A DNA stretch of 64,000 bases from the NCBI RefSeq assembly GCF_900459405.1, contig NZ_UHFN01000007.1:1922001-1986000 (forward strand), in the 5' to 3' direction. A program made the translations under genes and the position numbers. Below are positions 7,415 through 16,105 of this stretch, piece by piece (the stretch's first letter is position 1; each line of letters opens with the position of its first letter). Below the pieces are notes generated by a model. It was not told the origin of the DNA. It did no database searches and saw only the letters and a program-made list of their open reading frames with translations. The stretch comes from Streptococcus hyointestinalis (GTDB taxonomy: Bacteria; Bacillota; Bacilli; Lactobacillales; Streptococcaceae).

Positions 7415-7503
7415 ATCTGTCCCCCTACACTTTCTTTTTTTCTCTATTGTACTTTATTTATGATTCCTTTACAATCAAATCATAACAGATTGTGGAGGGA
7501 TTT

Positions 7504-7980
7504 ATGACATCTAGCCGTACACGAACATTGACTTTACTTGCTATTCTCACTGCCTTATCGGTTGTTTTAGGACGTTTTGTTATGATACCAACACCGACAG
7601 GCTTTCTCACACTTCTTGACGCTGGCATTTACTTTACCAGTTTTTATCTAGGAAGCAAAGCTGGCGCTGTTGTGGGTGGTTTATCTGGCTTTCTGATTGA
7701 CCTTTTAGCAGGCTATCCTCAATGGATAATCCACAGCCTTATCGCCCACGGTGCGCAGGGTTACTTTGCTGGCTGGACAGGCAAGAAGCGCATTCTTGGC
7801 TTAGCTCTTGCCAGCATTATCATGGTGGGCTGGTATGTTGTAGGCTCTGTAGTGCTTGGACAAGGCTGGGGCGCTGCTCTTGCTAGCGTCTGGGGCAATC
7901 TCGCTCAAAATTTCTTTGGCATGCTGGTTGGTTATTTAACTTATAGAGTGGTCACAAGAAAGAGGCTGGGCAAAAACTAG
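7504..7980 (+). CDS. ECF transporter S component (vitamin uptake, possibly B6)
   Basis: A 158-residue protein of about six transmembrane helices with the look of an ECF substrate-binding S component; it would share the EcfA/A'/T module encoded elsewhere. Substrate specificity cannot be read directly. The divergent PLP-binding MocR regulator points to vitamin B6 or a precursor. I start it at ATG 7504 because GGAGGG lies just upstream; an in-frame GTG at 7492 lies upstream of that SD and is less likely. A hairpin terminator follows the stop. Confidence 0.82.
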   Translation: MTSSRTRTLTLLAILTALSVVLGRFVMIPTPTGFLTLLDAGIYFTSFYLGSKAGAVVGGLSGFLIDLLAGYPQWIIHSLIAHGAQGYFAGWTGKKRILGLALASIIMVGWYVVGSVVLGQGWGAALASVWGNLAQNFFGMLVGYLTYRVVTRKRLGKN

Positions 7981-7994
7981 CCGCTCACATATAA

Positions 7995-8029
7995 AAAACG
8001 AGCAATTCCAATTAGGAGTTGCTCGTTTT
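7995..8029 (+). terminator. Terminator after the ECF S component
   Basis: AAAACGAGCAA and TTGCTCGTTTT form a stem with a short A/T-rich loop, ending in a T-run on both strands. Confidence 0.75.
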
Positions 8030-8083
8030 CCACTTCATGCTTTATAATTATAATAATGACAAAACAACTAGAAAGGCATGAAA

Positions 8084-8151
8084 ATGTATAAACAGTATAA
8101 CACAAATCAGTTAAGTTTGGAATTAAATCTTGCTTGGGACTTACCTGCCAC
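8084..8151 (+). pseudogene. N-terminal remnant of an IS1182-type transposase
   Basis: ATG 8084 opens MYKQYNTNQLSLELNLAWDLPAT, resembling the start of IS1182-family transposases (MxKxYxTNQLxLxL). The frame is cut after about 22 codons at the left end of the IS481-like element at 8152. The rest of the gene was not found on the far side, so the junction was rearranged as well as interrupted. Confidence 0.5.
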
Positions 8152-9265
8152 TGTAGCGTTACAATAGATGTGAGACTTCTAGAAGTCAAAAAGAAGATTC
8201 CCTGATATGATAAGAGTACCACCACTCATCAAAAAGGAATCTTCACATGACTAGTATATCACAAAATCTTCGCTATTTACCACATACTCTAGAAACACGT
8301 TACCACGCTGTTAAAACCTACCAAAACGGAGCATCTGTCGCCTTCATCTGTCGACGTTACAAAGTTTCAAAAGCCTCTCTCATGCGCTGGAATAAGCGTT
8401 TTGATGGCACAAAAGAATCTCTAAAAGACCGTTCTCATCGCCCTCTAACACCACATCCAAAGGCTCATACCCAGCAAGAGCTGACCTGGATTAAAAACTG
8501 CATCAAAAGAAATCCAAACGCAACCCTCATCGAAATCTTCTACAAGCTCAAAACCAATAAGGGATATGATAGACACCCTTGCTCACTCTTTCGAATCTTG
8601 AGAAAGCTGGACTTCTTCAAATCCCCTAAAACAAAAAACAAACCTTATGTCCCAAAACCATATGACACGCCGACTAAACTCGGTATCAAGTGGCAGATGG
8701 ATGTCAAATACGTCCCAACTCACTGCTACACAGGAAAACTACCTGACAAGTTCTACCAGTACACCGTTATTGATGAGGCCAGTCGAGAACGCTTTATATT
8801 CCCTTTCAAAGAGCAGTCGTCCTACTCAACGGTTCAATTTCTCAAAATGGCTATCAAACACTTTGGATACAAACCCAAAATCCTCCAAACGGATAATGGC
8901 TTTGAGTTCACTCATTTCAAAGAGACCAAACAAGTTCACCCACTAGACTTGCTGTGTCAGGAACTTGGCATTGAGCACAAGCTGATTCGTCCTCGAACAC
9001 CAAGACATAATGGCAAGGTTGAACGCAGTCATCGAAATGACAATCGACGTTTCTACCAGCACTTGACCTTCTATTCCTATGACGATCTCATCAAGCAGAT
9101 GAAAACCTATCTTTATCGTTCTAATCGACTTCCTATGCAAACTTTAGGATGGAAATCTCCTATCGATATCAGAAAAGCTTTACTAGAAGCTAGCTCCTAG
9201 TAAAGCTTAACAAATGGATAACTTCAAAATAACATTTTAGGTCTCACATCATTGACAAAGGTACA
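8152..9265 (+). mobile_element. IS481-like insertion sequence, copy 1
   Basis: A 1114-bp element with imperfect terminal inverted repeats starting TGTA (left TGTAGCGTTACAATAGATG; the right end read inward begins TGTACCTTTG and also contains GATGTGAGAC). It holds one transposase gene. Copies 2 (26221-27334) and 3 (48646-49759, minus strand) have the same length and ends. No target duplication is visible around this copy, which suggests rearrangement after insertion. Copies 1 and 2 are in direct orientation and bracket the EPS operon. Confidence 0.88.
8247..9200 (+). CDS. IS481-like DDE transposase
   Basis: A 317-residue transposase. An N-terminal helix-turn-helix occupies about residues 15-60 and an rve-type catalytic core follows, with Asp near 152 (WQMDVKY), Asp near 216 (LQTDNGFEF) and Glu near 259 (RHNGKVERSH). 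The frame is intact and AAAAAGGA lies upstream. It differs from copy 2 by one visible residue (NRRFYQ against NRRLYQ). Confidence 0.92.
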   Translation: MTSISQNLRYLPHTLETRYHAVKTYQNGASVAFICRRYKVSKASLMRWNKRFDGTKESLKDRSHRPLTPHPKAHTQQELTWIKNCIKRNPNATLIEIFYKLKTNKGYDRHPCSLFRILRKLDFFKSPKTKNKPYVPKPYDTPTKLGIKWQMDVKYVPTHCYTGKLPDKFYQYTVIDEASRERFIFPFKEQSSYSTVQFLKMAIKHFGYKPKILQTDNGFEFTHFKETKQVHPLDLLCQELGIEHKLIRPRTPRHNGKVERSHRNDNRRFYQHLTFYSYDDLIKQMKTYLYRSNRLPMQTLGWKSPIDIRKALLEASS

Positions 9266-9485
9266 AACAGGAGACGTTTTCAATAAAAATAAACTATGAA
9301 ATCATATCTAGAGATAGATATGAATACTGTAATACCACGTAAGATCGTAGTTCTCTAACTATTACAATTCAAAACGAGTTAAACGTTGACGAAGGAAAAG
9401 AGTTCCTTGTCTATAAGGCGGTAGACAAGGATATTTTTGACTAGAGCCGAAAAATACCTTTTCTAATCCAACGTAGAAAAAAAGA
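9266..9485 (+). other. Gene-free stretch with a possible terminator hairpin
   Basis: No convincing gene. CCTTGTCT (9405-9412) and AGACAAGG (9423-9430) form a hairpin followed by ATATTTTTG that could terminate plus-strand transcription. A 20-codon frame near 9297 lacks a ribosome-binding site. This is probably leftover flank between the IS element and the EPS operon end. Confidence 0.4.
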
Positions 9486-10541
9486 TTATTTTTTTCTTAC
9501 TGCAATAACATAACAGATTAGAACAATCCCTTGTATGCCTGTCATCACTTTAAAAAACATGATAGCTTCATAAGGTTTTTCTTGATAGACTATCGCTGAA
9601 CCATGACGCAAAATAGTTTTCTTACTATCTGTTACTACTTGGGGTTTGCTAAAGTTTTTAAAATCTGTGGTTGTAATCACATATTGATTTTTAGGATACT
9701 TATCAGATCCTCTATATTTATCAAAAAATACATAGTACGTTCCCCCTATATTAAGCGTGAACTGTCCCTCAGTATAGTCAATTGATTCTCCGATAGCGTA
9801 GGAAAGGAAATCCTCCTTAACTAAGTTCCAATTATTCAAATCATCTGATTGATAGTAGTCAATGGTTTTAGTAAATTCATCTTTTACCAATAAATAGTAG
9901 CTATCCTCTCTCTGAAAAACGTGTGCGTCAATATAGTTTTTATCAAGAGGCAAATCGACAGATTGTGTCTCTAGCACCTTCATCTCAGAAACATCTATTT
10001 TTGACACATAAATGCTGTGGTGAAAAATCTCCTCATTGTTTTTATCCTTTATCCTACCTTTATCATTAACCGTTGTAAAAAGATAGGTAGTACCATCAGT
10101 ATCTTGAAAAAAATCTGGAGCCCAAATACGCTGAGGTTCTCTACCTAGTGATTGCGAAAGCTTCCTAATTCCTAAATCAATATACTGAGGTTTTAACTGT
10201 TTGAGATTATATCCCTGATAAAAAATCACCTCATAATTTTGAGCAAAATCATATTTTGTCACAACGCCATATAAAATGCCATTTCTTGCTTGCATTAGTG
10301 ACATATCACACCCAGGCATGTCCTCCGAGGTATAGTGAATCTTCCCAGATAGTGATAAAGGACTGGTTATATCTGCTTGGTAAAAAGTCATTCCATTGTC
10401 CTTTGTCCAATCACCATCTGGCATAAAGGTATAGAGAATCATAGTCCGTCCTTGCACGGATAATAACATCGTTAGCATGGCTGTCAGTAATGTTCCTATA
10501 ACTATCGCACGTAATCTCTTAGAGAATTTTTTGATGCTCAA
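9486..10541 (-). CDS. Secreted or membrane-bound GH43-like beta-propeller protein
   Basis: A 351-residue protein with an N-terminal hydrophobic segment (about 10-28), a propeller-like body and a C-terminal membrane helix (about 333-348, then RKK). RIWAPDFFQDTDGTTYLF at about 138-155 matches the WAPD region of GH43-type glycosidases. It may trim or bind the exopolysaccharide outside the cell; activity is not proven by sequence. The start is TTG behind AAAGG; the nearby ATG is out of frame. It is the last gene of the EPS locus, beyond the ISL3 element that cuts it off from the operon, so its expression is uncertain. Confidence 0.65.
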   Translation of the reverse strand: MSIKKFSKRLRAIVIGTLLTAMLTMLLSVQGRTMILYTFMPDGDWTKDNGMTFYQADITSPLSLSGKIHYTSEDMPGCDMSLMQARNGILYGVVTKYDFAQNYEVIFYQGYNLKQLKPQYIDLGIRKLSQSLGREPQRIWAPDFFQDTDGTTYLFTTVNDKGRIKDKNNEEIFHHSIYVSKIDVSEMKVLETQSVDLPLDKNYIDAHVFQREDSYYLLVKDEFTKTIDYYQSDDLNNWNLVKEDFLSYAIGESIDYTEGQFTLNIGGTYYVFFDKYRGSDKYPKNQYVITTTDFKNFSKPQVVTDSKKTILRHGSAIVYQEKPYEAIMFFKVMTGIQGIVLICYVIAVRKK

Positions 10542-10556
10542 TCATCTAACCTTTCT

Positions 10557-10583
10557 AAAAAAGAGGCCAAGCCTCTTTATTTC
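10557..10583 (-). terminator. EPS operon terminator separated from its gene by an ISL3 insertion
   Basis: On the minus strand GAGGC-TTG-GCCTC is followed by TTTTTT. Before the ISL3 element landed in the adjoining TTTATTTC this hairpin followed the acyltransferase stop codon directly. It now lies on the far side of the element. Confidence 0.55.
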
Positions 10584-11994
10584 GGCTCTATAATATCTGT
10601 AGTGGGTAACGCCACCTCAGAGGTTATAGGGCTTTTTATCTGTATGAAAAAAGTCCCATAAGACTTATAATGAAAAGCGACTAAACCATCATTAGGAGGT
10701 ACTTATGGAACATATTAAGAATAGCACAAAACTCATTGGAATCAAAGACTTAAACATCAAAATATCAATTGTTCTCAAACATCAGACTCACATCGAGATA
10801 AGAGCCGAGCTGGATTATCCCGCTCCAGCCTGTCCTCATTGTCAAGGAAAGATGATCAAATACGATTTTCAAAGACCTGCCACCATCCCAATCTTAGACG
10901 TCCAAGGCATGGCAACTGTCCTAAAACTCAGAAAGCGGCGCTTTCAGTGTAAAGCGTGCCGTAGGGTTTCTGTCGCCAAAACTAGCCTGGTCAAGAAACA
11001 TTGCCAAATCTCACAGCCTGTCTGGGCGAAAATCACGCAGCTTCTCATCGAGAAACAGACCAATACAGACATCGCAAGACGCCTCCACGTCTCTGTTTCT
11101 ACCGTCCAGAGGCAGCTGAACGCTTTCACTTTTAAGGACAACTTTGAGACTTTACCAGAGGTCTTGAGCTGGGATGAATTCGCAAGAAACAAGGGGAAAC
11201 TAGCTTTCATTGCGCAAGATTTTAAGACCAAGAAAATCATTGCTCTTCTTGAAAACAATCGGCAAACAACCATCAAGAAGCATTTCTACAAGTATTCCAG
11301 GCAAGCCAGAGAAGCAGTCAAAATCGTGACTGTTGACATGTCTGGTGCCTACATTCCTATCATTGGGAAACTATTTCCAAAGGCTGAGATTGTTCTTGAC
11401 CGTTTCCACATTGCGCAGCACCTTAGTCGAGCCATGATGACCACTCGCATTGCCATCATGAAGGCATTTAACAAGACATCTCTTCCTTACAGAGCCATGA
11501 AAAATCACTGGAGAATCCTGCAAAAAGACAGCAGAAAACTCTCCGACAAGGCTTTCTACTCCAGAACCTTTCGACAAACTCTGACACCTAGAGAAATTGT
11601 CCAGAAAACCTTAGCTTTTTCGCCCGAACTCCGCTATTATTATGAACTTTACCAGCTACTGCTCTTTCATTTTCAAGAGAAGCGTGTCAAGGCTTTCTTT
11701 GGACTCATTCACGATAATTTGGGTACTGTCAACGCAAGTTTTTCAAGAGTTTTTCGGACTTTTCTAAAGCACGAGACTTATATCACCAACGCTCTGAAGC
11801 AACCTTATTCCAATGCCAAACTGGAAGCCACTAACAAGCTTATTAAAGACATCAAACGACAAGCGTTTGGCTTTCGTAACTTTAAGAACTTTAGAACCAA
11901 AATTCTCATCACTCTGAACATACAAAGAGAGAGAACGAAAATCGTTCTCTCTCGCACATAGCTTTTCATCACCCACTACAGTTGACAAAGAGCC
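10584..11994 (+). mobile_element. ISL3-family insertion sequence, copy 1 (intact)
   Basis: A 1411-bp element. The left end reads GGCTCTATAATATCTGTAG; the right end read inward is GGCTCTTTGTCAACTGTAG. An exact 8-bp direct repeat, TTTATTTC, flanks it at 10576-10583 and 11995-12002, the duplication size typical of ISL3. The duplication includes the stop codon of the acyltransferase gene on the minus strand, which stays intact. Confidence 0.95.
10705..11961 (+). CDS. ISL3-family transposase
   Basis: A 418-residue transposase: N-terminal zinc ribbon (CPHC at 43-46, CKAC at 82-85), helix-turn-helix near 115-138, then a DDE core with Asp in VTVDMSGAY near 211 and VLDRFHI near 232 and the C-terminal Glu in AKLEATNKLIK. 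It starts at ATG behind AGGAGGTACTT. The frame is intact, so the element could be active. The copy at 47402-51588 is broken. Confidence 0.93.
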   Translation: MEHIKNSTKLIGIKDLNIKISIVLKHQTHIEIRAELDYPAPACPHCQGKMIKYDFQRPATIPILDVQGMATVLKLRKRRFQCKACRRVSVAKTSLVKKHCQISQPVWAKITQLLIEKQTNTDIARRLHVSVSTVQRQLNAFTFKDNFETLPEVLSWDEFARNKGKLAFIAQDFKTKKIIALLENNRQTTIKKHFYKYSRQAREAVKIVTVDMSGAYIPIIGKLFPKAEIVLDRFHIAQHLSRAMMTTRIAIMKAFNKTSLPYRAMKNHWRILQKDSRKLSDKAFYSRTFRQTLTPREIVQKTLAFSPELRYYYELYQLLLFHFQEKRVKAFFGLIHDNLGTVNASFSRVFRTFLKHETYITNALKQPYSNAKLEATNKLIKDIKRQAFGFRNFKNFRTKILITLNIQRERTKIVLSRT

Positions 11995-11995
11995 T

Positions 11996-12964
11996 TTATT
12001 TCTTTTTCAAGTATTTCAAGGGATAAAATACAAAATCACAGTACGGAATTCTCTTCATCAAGTATAGACCTAATAAACTACCATACCAACCTGCTAATAA
12101 ACCGATAACAACATGGATGATAACATTGTCAACTCCCAGCTTTAAAAGTATAATCCTCGTAACCGACACAATCGGCGCATGGAGGAGGTAGATAACAATA
12201 CTATCCTTACCTATTTTTCGGAAATAGTTTCCAATACTATCAAACTTATTCAGAATTGGGTAAACAGCAAAAGCCAAGAATACTGATAAAGGGAAAATCA
12301 AGCCCCAAGCTCCTGGTGTATCATAGGAAATATAAAATTCCGGATTTGACATTTGCCAAAAGACCATAAATACACTAATGATAGCTATGGAAACTACAGA
12401 TACAACTTTCCATTTTTCCTCAAGTATTTTGTATAGACCTGACTGGCGAAGCCAGTAACCAAGGATAAAGAAAAATGCCCACAACAATAGTTTTTGAACG
12501 ATATACACTTTAACTGGAAAAAACATAGCCAGAATAAATGCAACTATTACTACCAACATCCACTGCTCAGCTTTTTTTATCCAAAGTGATAGGATACCAA
12601 GTACCAGGTAGAGCCACCACAGCACATAAAGATACCAGGACACCCCAAGTGGCGTTTGATAGATATTAAATAAATCAGAAAGACTTGCAGCATTTCTAAC
12701 ACTGGCTCCACCGATAGTCTGCAAAGTAAACTGAATAATGGAGTAAAAAAGATAGGGGATACCTAGTGCAATTGTTTTCTGCTTTATGTAAGTCCACAAA
12801 TGAGAACCATCTGAAATCGGCTTGAAGAAAAATCCTGATAAGGCAAAAAATACAGGAATATGATAAAGATAGAGGATTTGTGTAATGAATAACAGCATCA
12901 TTTCACTGGATTCAAACCGATTGGATTCAAATAATCCCAATACGACATGGCCAAATACTACCAT
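11996..12964 (-). CDS. EPS acyltransferase (acyltransferase 3 family), phase-variable N-terminus
   Basis: A multi-pass membrane acyltransferase of about ten helices, probably O-acetylating the exopolysaccharide. The ATG used here gives 322 residues but lies inside the domain: in-frame codons upstream read RIDWIDFGKGLTVL, the normal start of this family. Those codons run back into nine AGAGC repeats. The start offered by the ribosome-binding site AAGGAG is TTG at 13054-13056, which is out of frame in this sequence and ends at TAG after the repeats. An in-frame ATT at 13057 is the only rescue near that site. The gene is therefore probably OFF here and ON with one repeat fewer. Confidence 0.8.
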   Translation of the reverse strand: MVVFGHVVLGLFESNRFESSEMMLLFITQILYLYHIPVFFALSGFFFKPISDGSHLWTYIKQKTIALGIPYLFYSIIQFTLQTIGGASVRNAASLSDLFNIYQTPLGVSWYLYVLWWLYLVLGILSLWIKKAEQWMLVVIVAFILAMFFPVKVYIVQKLLLWAFFFILGYWLRQSGLYKILEEKWKVVSVVSIAIISVFMVFWQMSNPEFYISYDTPGAWGLIFPLSVFLAFAVYPILNKFDSIGNYFRKIGKDSIVIYLLHAPIVSVTRIILLKLGVDNVIIHVVIGLLAGWYGSLLGLYLMKRIPYCDFVFYPLKYLKKK

Positions 12965-13005
12965 TAAAACTGTTAAACCTTTACCAAAATCAATCCAATC
13001 TATGC

Positions 13006-13054
13006 GCTCTGCTCTGCTCTGCTCTGCTCTGCTCTGCTCTGCTCTGCTCTGCTC
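13006..13054 (-). repeat. Pentanucleotide repeat (AGAGC)9, candidate phase-variation tract
   Basis: Nine perfect tandem AGAGC units plus a partial one (GCTCT on the plus strand) lie between the ribosome-binding site and the conserved start of the acyltransferase. Five is not a multiple of three, so slippage changes the frame. The tract has no stop in any frame and always encodes permutations of S-R-A-E-Q. Confidence 0.92.
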
Positions 13055-13069
13055 AATAGTATAACTCCT

Positions 13070-14062
13070 TTATTTTTCAAAACTTGATTTTTCTGGGAAT
13101 TTTTCTTCAAAAGCTTGCTTTACTTTTGCAGTACTTTCTTCATAGTCATAATTGTTATTTTCATCATTGATACAAATTACTTTATATTTATTTTTCAACA
13201 TGGCCTCGACAATTTCAGCTTCAGACTCTGCTGAAAAATAATGTCCAAAGTTAATCTTTTGTGGAACAAAACGACCACTTTCAATATTCCAATGGGACAG
13301 TGCCCAGTGGTTAATATCTTCAATAGACCTAAACCGATGATGACAAACTTTATCTAAATAATCTCCCTCTATTTCCCAAATTTCTTTGAAAGTTGATTTA
13401 AGATGAGGAACAGTTATATGAAAACTTTTATAACCCATGATTCCTGAATAAAGAAGTGCAAAAAAATTATTAACATTAAACATGCCATAGTCTAAACGGA
13501 AAAACTTTCGAACTGTTTTCAAAACACGTTTCTTGTGATTAGAAAAATGTCTATTGATCAAAATTGTGTTGTTCAACTCCGTATGACTAAAACTTTCCTT
13601 TGGAATAATTGGCTTGTAAATACCAAAGTCTTTTATATTGTCACCAACAAAGAAATCTTCTGATTTCGTCTGATTTATTAAATAAACATCATCACTAAAT
13701 AACACAAATCGTTGACTTAATTCTTCAATGCGATGAAGATTTAGCTCAATCACTGCTGAATTATACGTTGGTAAATACTTTTCAGGAATAAATTCTTTAT
13801 GAGTGACCACTCGAAGTTTAGGATGGTTGGTATTCAACCACTCTGGAACATGACCATAGGTGATGAAAAAGATCTTATTGACCCAAGGAGCGTTCTTTTC
13901 TATGCCACGAAACCAGTAACGAAATAAATCTGACGGTCTATATCGCTGAATATTATCAGCTTCATCAAAAGTTCCATCTGGTGAGTAGGCTTTCTTCTCA
14001 GCTAACCAAACAGGATCTGTCCCATCAACCCACGTCACTACGACATCTATTGCATTTTCCAT
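13070..14062 (-). CDS. Stealth-family capsular polysaccharide phosphotransferase
   Basis: A 330-residue cytoplasmic enzyme of the Stealth family, which transfers sugar-1-phosphate to make phosphodiester-linked polysaccharides. CR1 is IDVVVTWVDGTDPVW at 5-19. CR2 spans about 40-128 and includes the hallmark PWVNKIFFIT, PTYNSAVIE and FSDDVY; the C-terminal regions are present. Its presence predicts a phosphodiester bond in this EPS. The TAA stop overlaps the AAGGAG of the phase-variable acyltransferase. Confidence 0.88.
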   Translation of the reverse strand: MENAIDVVVTWVDGTDPVWLAEKKAYSPDGTFDEADNIQRYRPSDLFRYWFRGIEKNAPWVNKIFFITYGHVPEWLNTNHPKLRVVTHKEFIPEKYLPTYNSAVIELNLHRIEELSQRFVLFSDDVYLINQTKSEDFFVGDNIKDFGIYKPIIPKESFSHTELNNTILINRHFSNHKKRVLKTVRKFFRLDYGMFNVNNFFALLYSGIMGYKSFHITVPHLKSTFKEIWEIEGDYLDKVCHHRFRSIEDINHWALSHWNIESGRFVPQKINFGHYFSAESEAEIVEAMLKNKYKVICINDENNNYDYEESTAKVKQAFEEKFPEKSSFEK

Positions 14063-14071
14063 GCTACTACC

Positions 14072-15139
14072 CTACCCTAACTGTTTCAGTGCAGTTGAGA
14101 TTGCTGTTTTCAAATAGTGCCCCGCCTGCAACTGCTCTTTTATTTTTTTAGTATTTGCAACCATTTGTTGATAATCAGCTTCACTAATAGTATCTAATTT
14201 TTCCTTCAACTCATGCAGAGAAGATACGGTGATACCAACTTGATGTTTTTCAACAAATTTAGCTTCTGCTGCTTCTGACCAGATAACGACTGGCAAAGAA
14301 GAAGAAATATAGAGCGATAGTTTATGTGGGTTATTATAACGAAGATAATCGCCAGTTTCACCAACACAACTTTCAACAGATGGTCCATCCCAAACCAGTC
14401 CAAAACCACTTGACAATTCATTTGGAACATCATCTGGTGGAAAAGCACCACGATAATTGATGTTGCTAGGTTGTTCAGTTGGCTCATAATAAACACCCAA
14501 TAAGTCAAATGCAACATTAGGCACTTTACCCAACTCATAAACGTATGGAGATTTCTCAGTAGCTAAATTACCAGCAATGATCACTTTTTTAGAAAAGTCT
14601 GTAGGAATATCCGAAGATTTATCACTGAGATAGTCAAAAATCTCCAATGATACTAATCGACTTTCTGATACGCCATGCTCGATAAACCATTGTTTCATAG
14701 AATCGTTATGTACAATAAGTTGGTCAGCTATTTCAAGTGTTTCCTTAAACTCCGCTCTTGCCTTTGGAGTATCGTAGCGTAACAATTCTACATCGTGAAT
14801 AAGTGAAATAATGCGAACATTTTTATCACGCTTTAGTTTTGTCAAAACCTGAAAACGTCCCAAAGCTCTAATCTTAAAAGGGTTCTGAAGAATAAGGATG
14901 GAATCTCGATCCACAGCCTTATAGACCTTCTTCCAATCTTTATAAAACTTAATTTGACGTTTTACTTTACCTAAAATCCCTTGGTCACGAGTTGCAACCA
15001 AAACGGGTACACCCTCTGCACCCAATTCACTGAGAATAGCAACCGCATCATTAGTAGCCTTACTTCCAGCATGTTTCTCATTGTTATAATCTTCGACAAT
15101 TTGATAAATTTTCATTTTTTCTTCTTTCATTTGTATCAT
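14072..15139 (-). CDS. Glycosyltransferase, probable galactofuranosyltransferase
   Basis: A 355-residue GT-B glycosyltransferase resembling streptococcal beta-1,6-galactofuranosyltransferases, opening IYQIVEDYNNEKHAGSKA. The glf gene in the same operon supplies UDP-Galf, which supports the call. A second start at MKIYQ (8 residues in) is equally plausible because neither ATG has a strong ribosome-binding site. It precedes the Stealth gene by 9 bases. Confidence 0.75.
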   Translation of the reverse strand: MIQMKEEKMKIYQIVEDYNNEKHAGSKATNDAVAILSELGAEGVPVLVATRDQGILGKVKRQIKFYKDWKKVYKAVDRDSILILQNPFKIRALGRFQVLTKLKRDKNVRIISLIHDVELLRYDTPKARAEFKETLEIADQLIVHNDSMKQWFIEHGVSESRLVSLEIFDYLSDKSSDIPTDFSKKVIIAGNLATEKSPYVYELGKVPNVAFDLLGVYYEPTEQPSNINYRGAFPPDDVPNELSSGFGLVWDGPSVESCVGETGDYLRYNNPHKLSLYISSSLPVVIWSEAAEAKFVEKHQVGITVSSLHELKEKLDTISEADYQQMVANTKKIKEQLQAGHYLKTAISTALKQLG

Positions 15140-15160
15140 CTTTTCGTATTGTATGAATTT

Positions 15161-16102
15161 CTATACTTTATTTCTTCCAGTCCATATCAAAATTCTATCT
15201 TTCAACATCGGACTGGTTGAGATATTAAATTTTCTAGAAAACAAATACCCCAAATTTCTTGCCTCTTCCAAGGCACTAATATCTTTTTCAATATCTGTCC
15301 AAGTATATGGGTTCCCATCCCACCAGTTGATATATCGGAGATTTCCTTGAAAATCTTCTTTTCGGTCATGGGACAAACGATCATCATACAAACGTCCAAG
15401 CAAATTATTTTTCTGGAGCAAATGCGGAATAAAAACTTCATCTGGAATAAAACTATGCTGAAATATTTGCTGGATTGGCTTTTCCGATGACACTACTAGT
15501 TTGATAATATCTTGAGGAAAGCTTCCCCATTGGGCTGCTTTTATTGGTGTCAAATTCTCACGCTTTAAGCGATTGATACCCAATATCTTTTGCAGAAAGA
15601 CTTCTATATGACGATAGATCTTAAAGAATGCTTTCCCAAATACCCCTGGAAAGGTTCTAGGCGTTAATCGACCAAAAAGGTGATAGTATTTTAAACGATC
15701 AATATTCTCCTTATCACCTTCCAAAGTCATCATAGTCAGGAAGATTTTATCTAGATGTTGCTCAAAAAAGTCATGAATAGTCTCTTGAGAGTGAAGCGGT
15801 AAATCAATACCTGACAATAAGTGATAAAAGCAATAGTCACCATGCTGATAGGCAGTTTTAAAGAGGGTCATCTCAGCTTCTATTTGAGAATATCCCCCCC
15901 AATAAACTGCAACTCTAGGAACGAAAATTAACTGAGATTTTTCAACCTTTTCTTGAAGTTTTTTCCGATCAAGTTCGGTGAAAACTGATTTTTTATCAAT
16001 ATGAAGAAAGATATCATTTTTGTCATGATCCAACAGACTGATTAAGAAGCCCAACTGTTCATAAGAGCCATGAGCCATAATCAAATAGGCATGTTTCTTC
16101 AT
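15161..16102 (-). CDS. GT14-type (core-2/I-branching-like) glycosyltransferase
   Basis: A 313-residue protein that opens KHAYLIMAHGSYEQLGFLI and has HIDKKS near 34-39, the pattern of the bacterial beta-1,6-GlcNAc/xylosyltransferase-like family. The exact sugar and linkage cannot be told. It adds a residue of the EPS repeat unit in the cytoplasm. It is tightly spaced after the GT2 gene (3 bases). Confidence 0.8.
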   Translation of the reverse strand: MKKHAYLIMAHGSYEQLGFLISLLDHDKNDIFLHIDKKSVFTELDRKKLQEKVEKSQLIFVPRVAVYWGGYSQIEAEMTLFKTAYQHGDYCFYHLLSGIDLPLHSQETIHDFFEQHLDKIFLTMMTLEGDKENIDRLKYYHLFGRLTPRTFPGVFGKAFFKIYRHIEVFLQKILGINRLKRENLTPIKAAQWGSFPQDIIKLVVSSEKPIQQIFQHSFIPDEVFIPHLLQKNNLLGRLYDDRLSHDRKEDFQGNLRYINWWDGNPYTWTDIEKDISALEEARNLGYLFSRKFNISTSPMLKDRILIWTGRNKV

Positions 16103-16105
16103 TTC

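Noticed and set aside
9252..9280. Outward TTGACA in the right end of the IS481-like element as a mobile -35 box
   Set aside because: No usable -10 lies 16-18 bases downstream at any of the three copies in this window.
9297..9359. 20-codon frame in the gap after IS481-like copy 1
   Set aside because: No ribosome-binding site and no similarity to the tiny-ORF family or any known peptide.
13006..13054. AGAGC tract as a CRISPR or regulatory RNA repeat
   Set aside because: It is a 5-bp tandem repeat without spacers, located between a ribosome-binding site and a coding frame.
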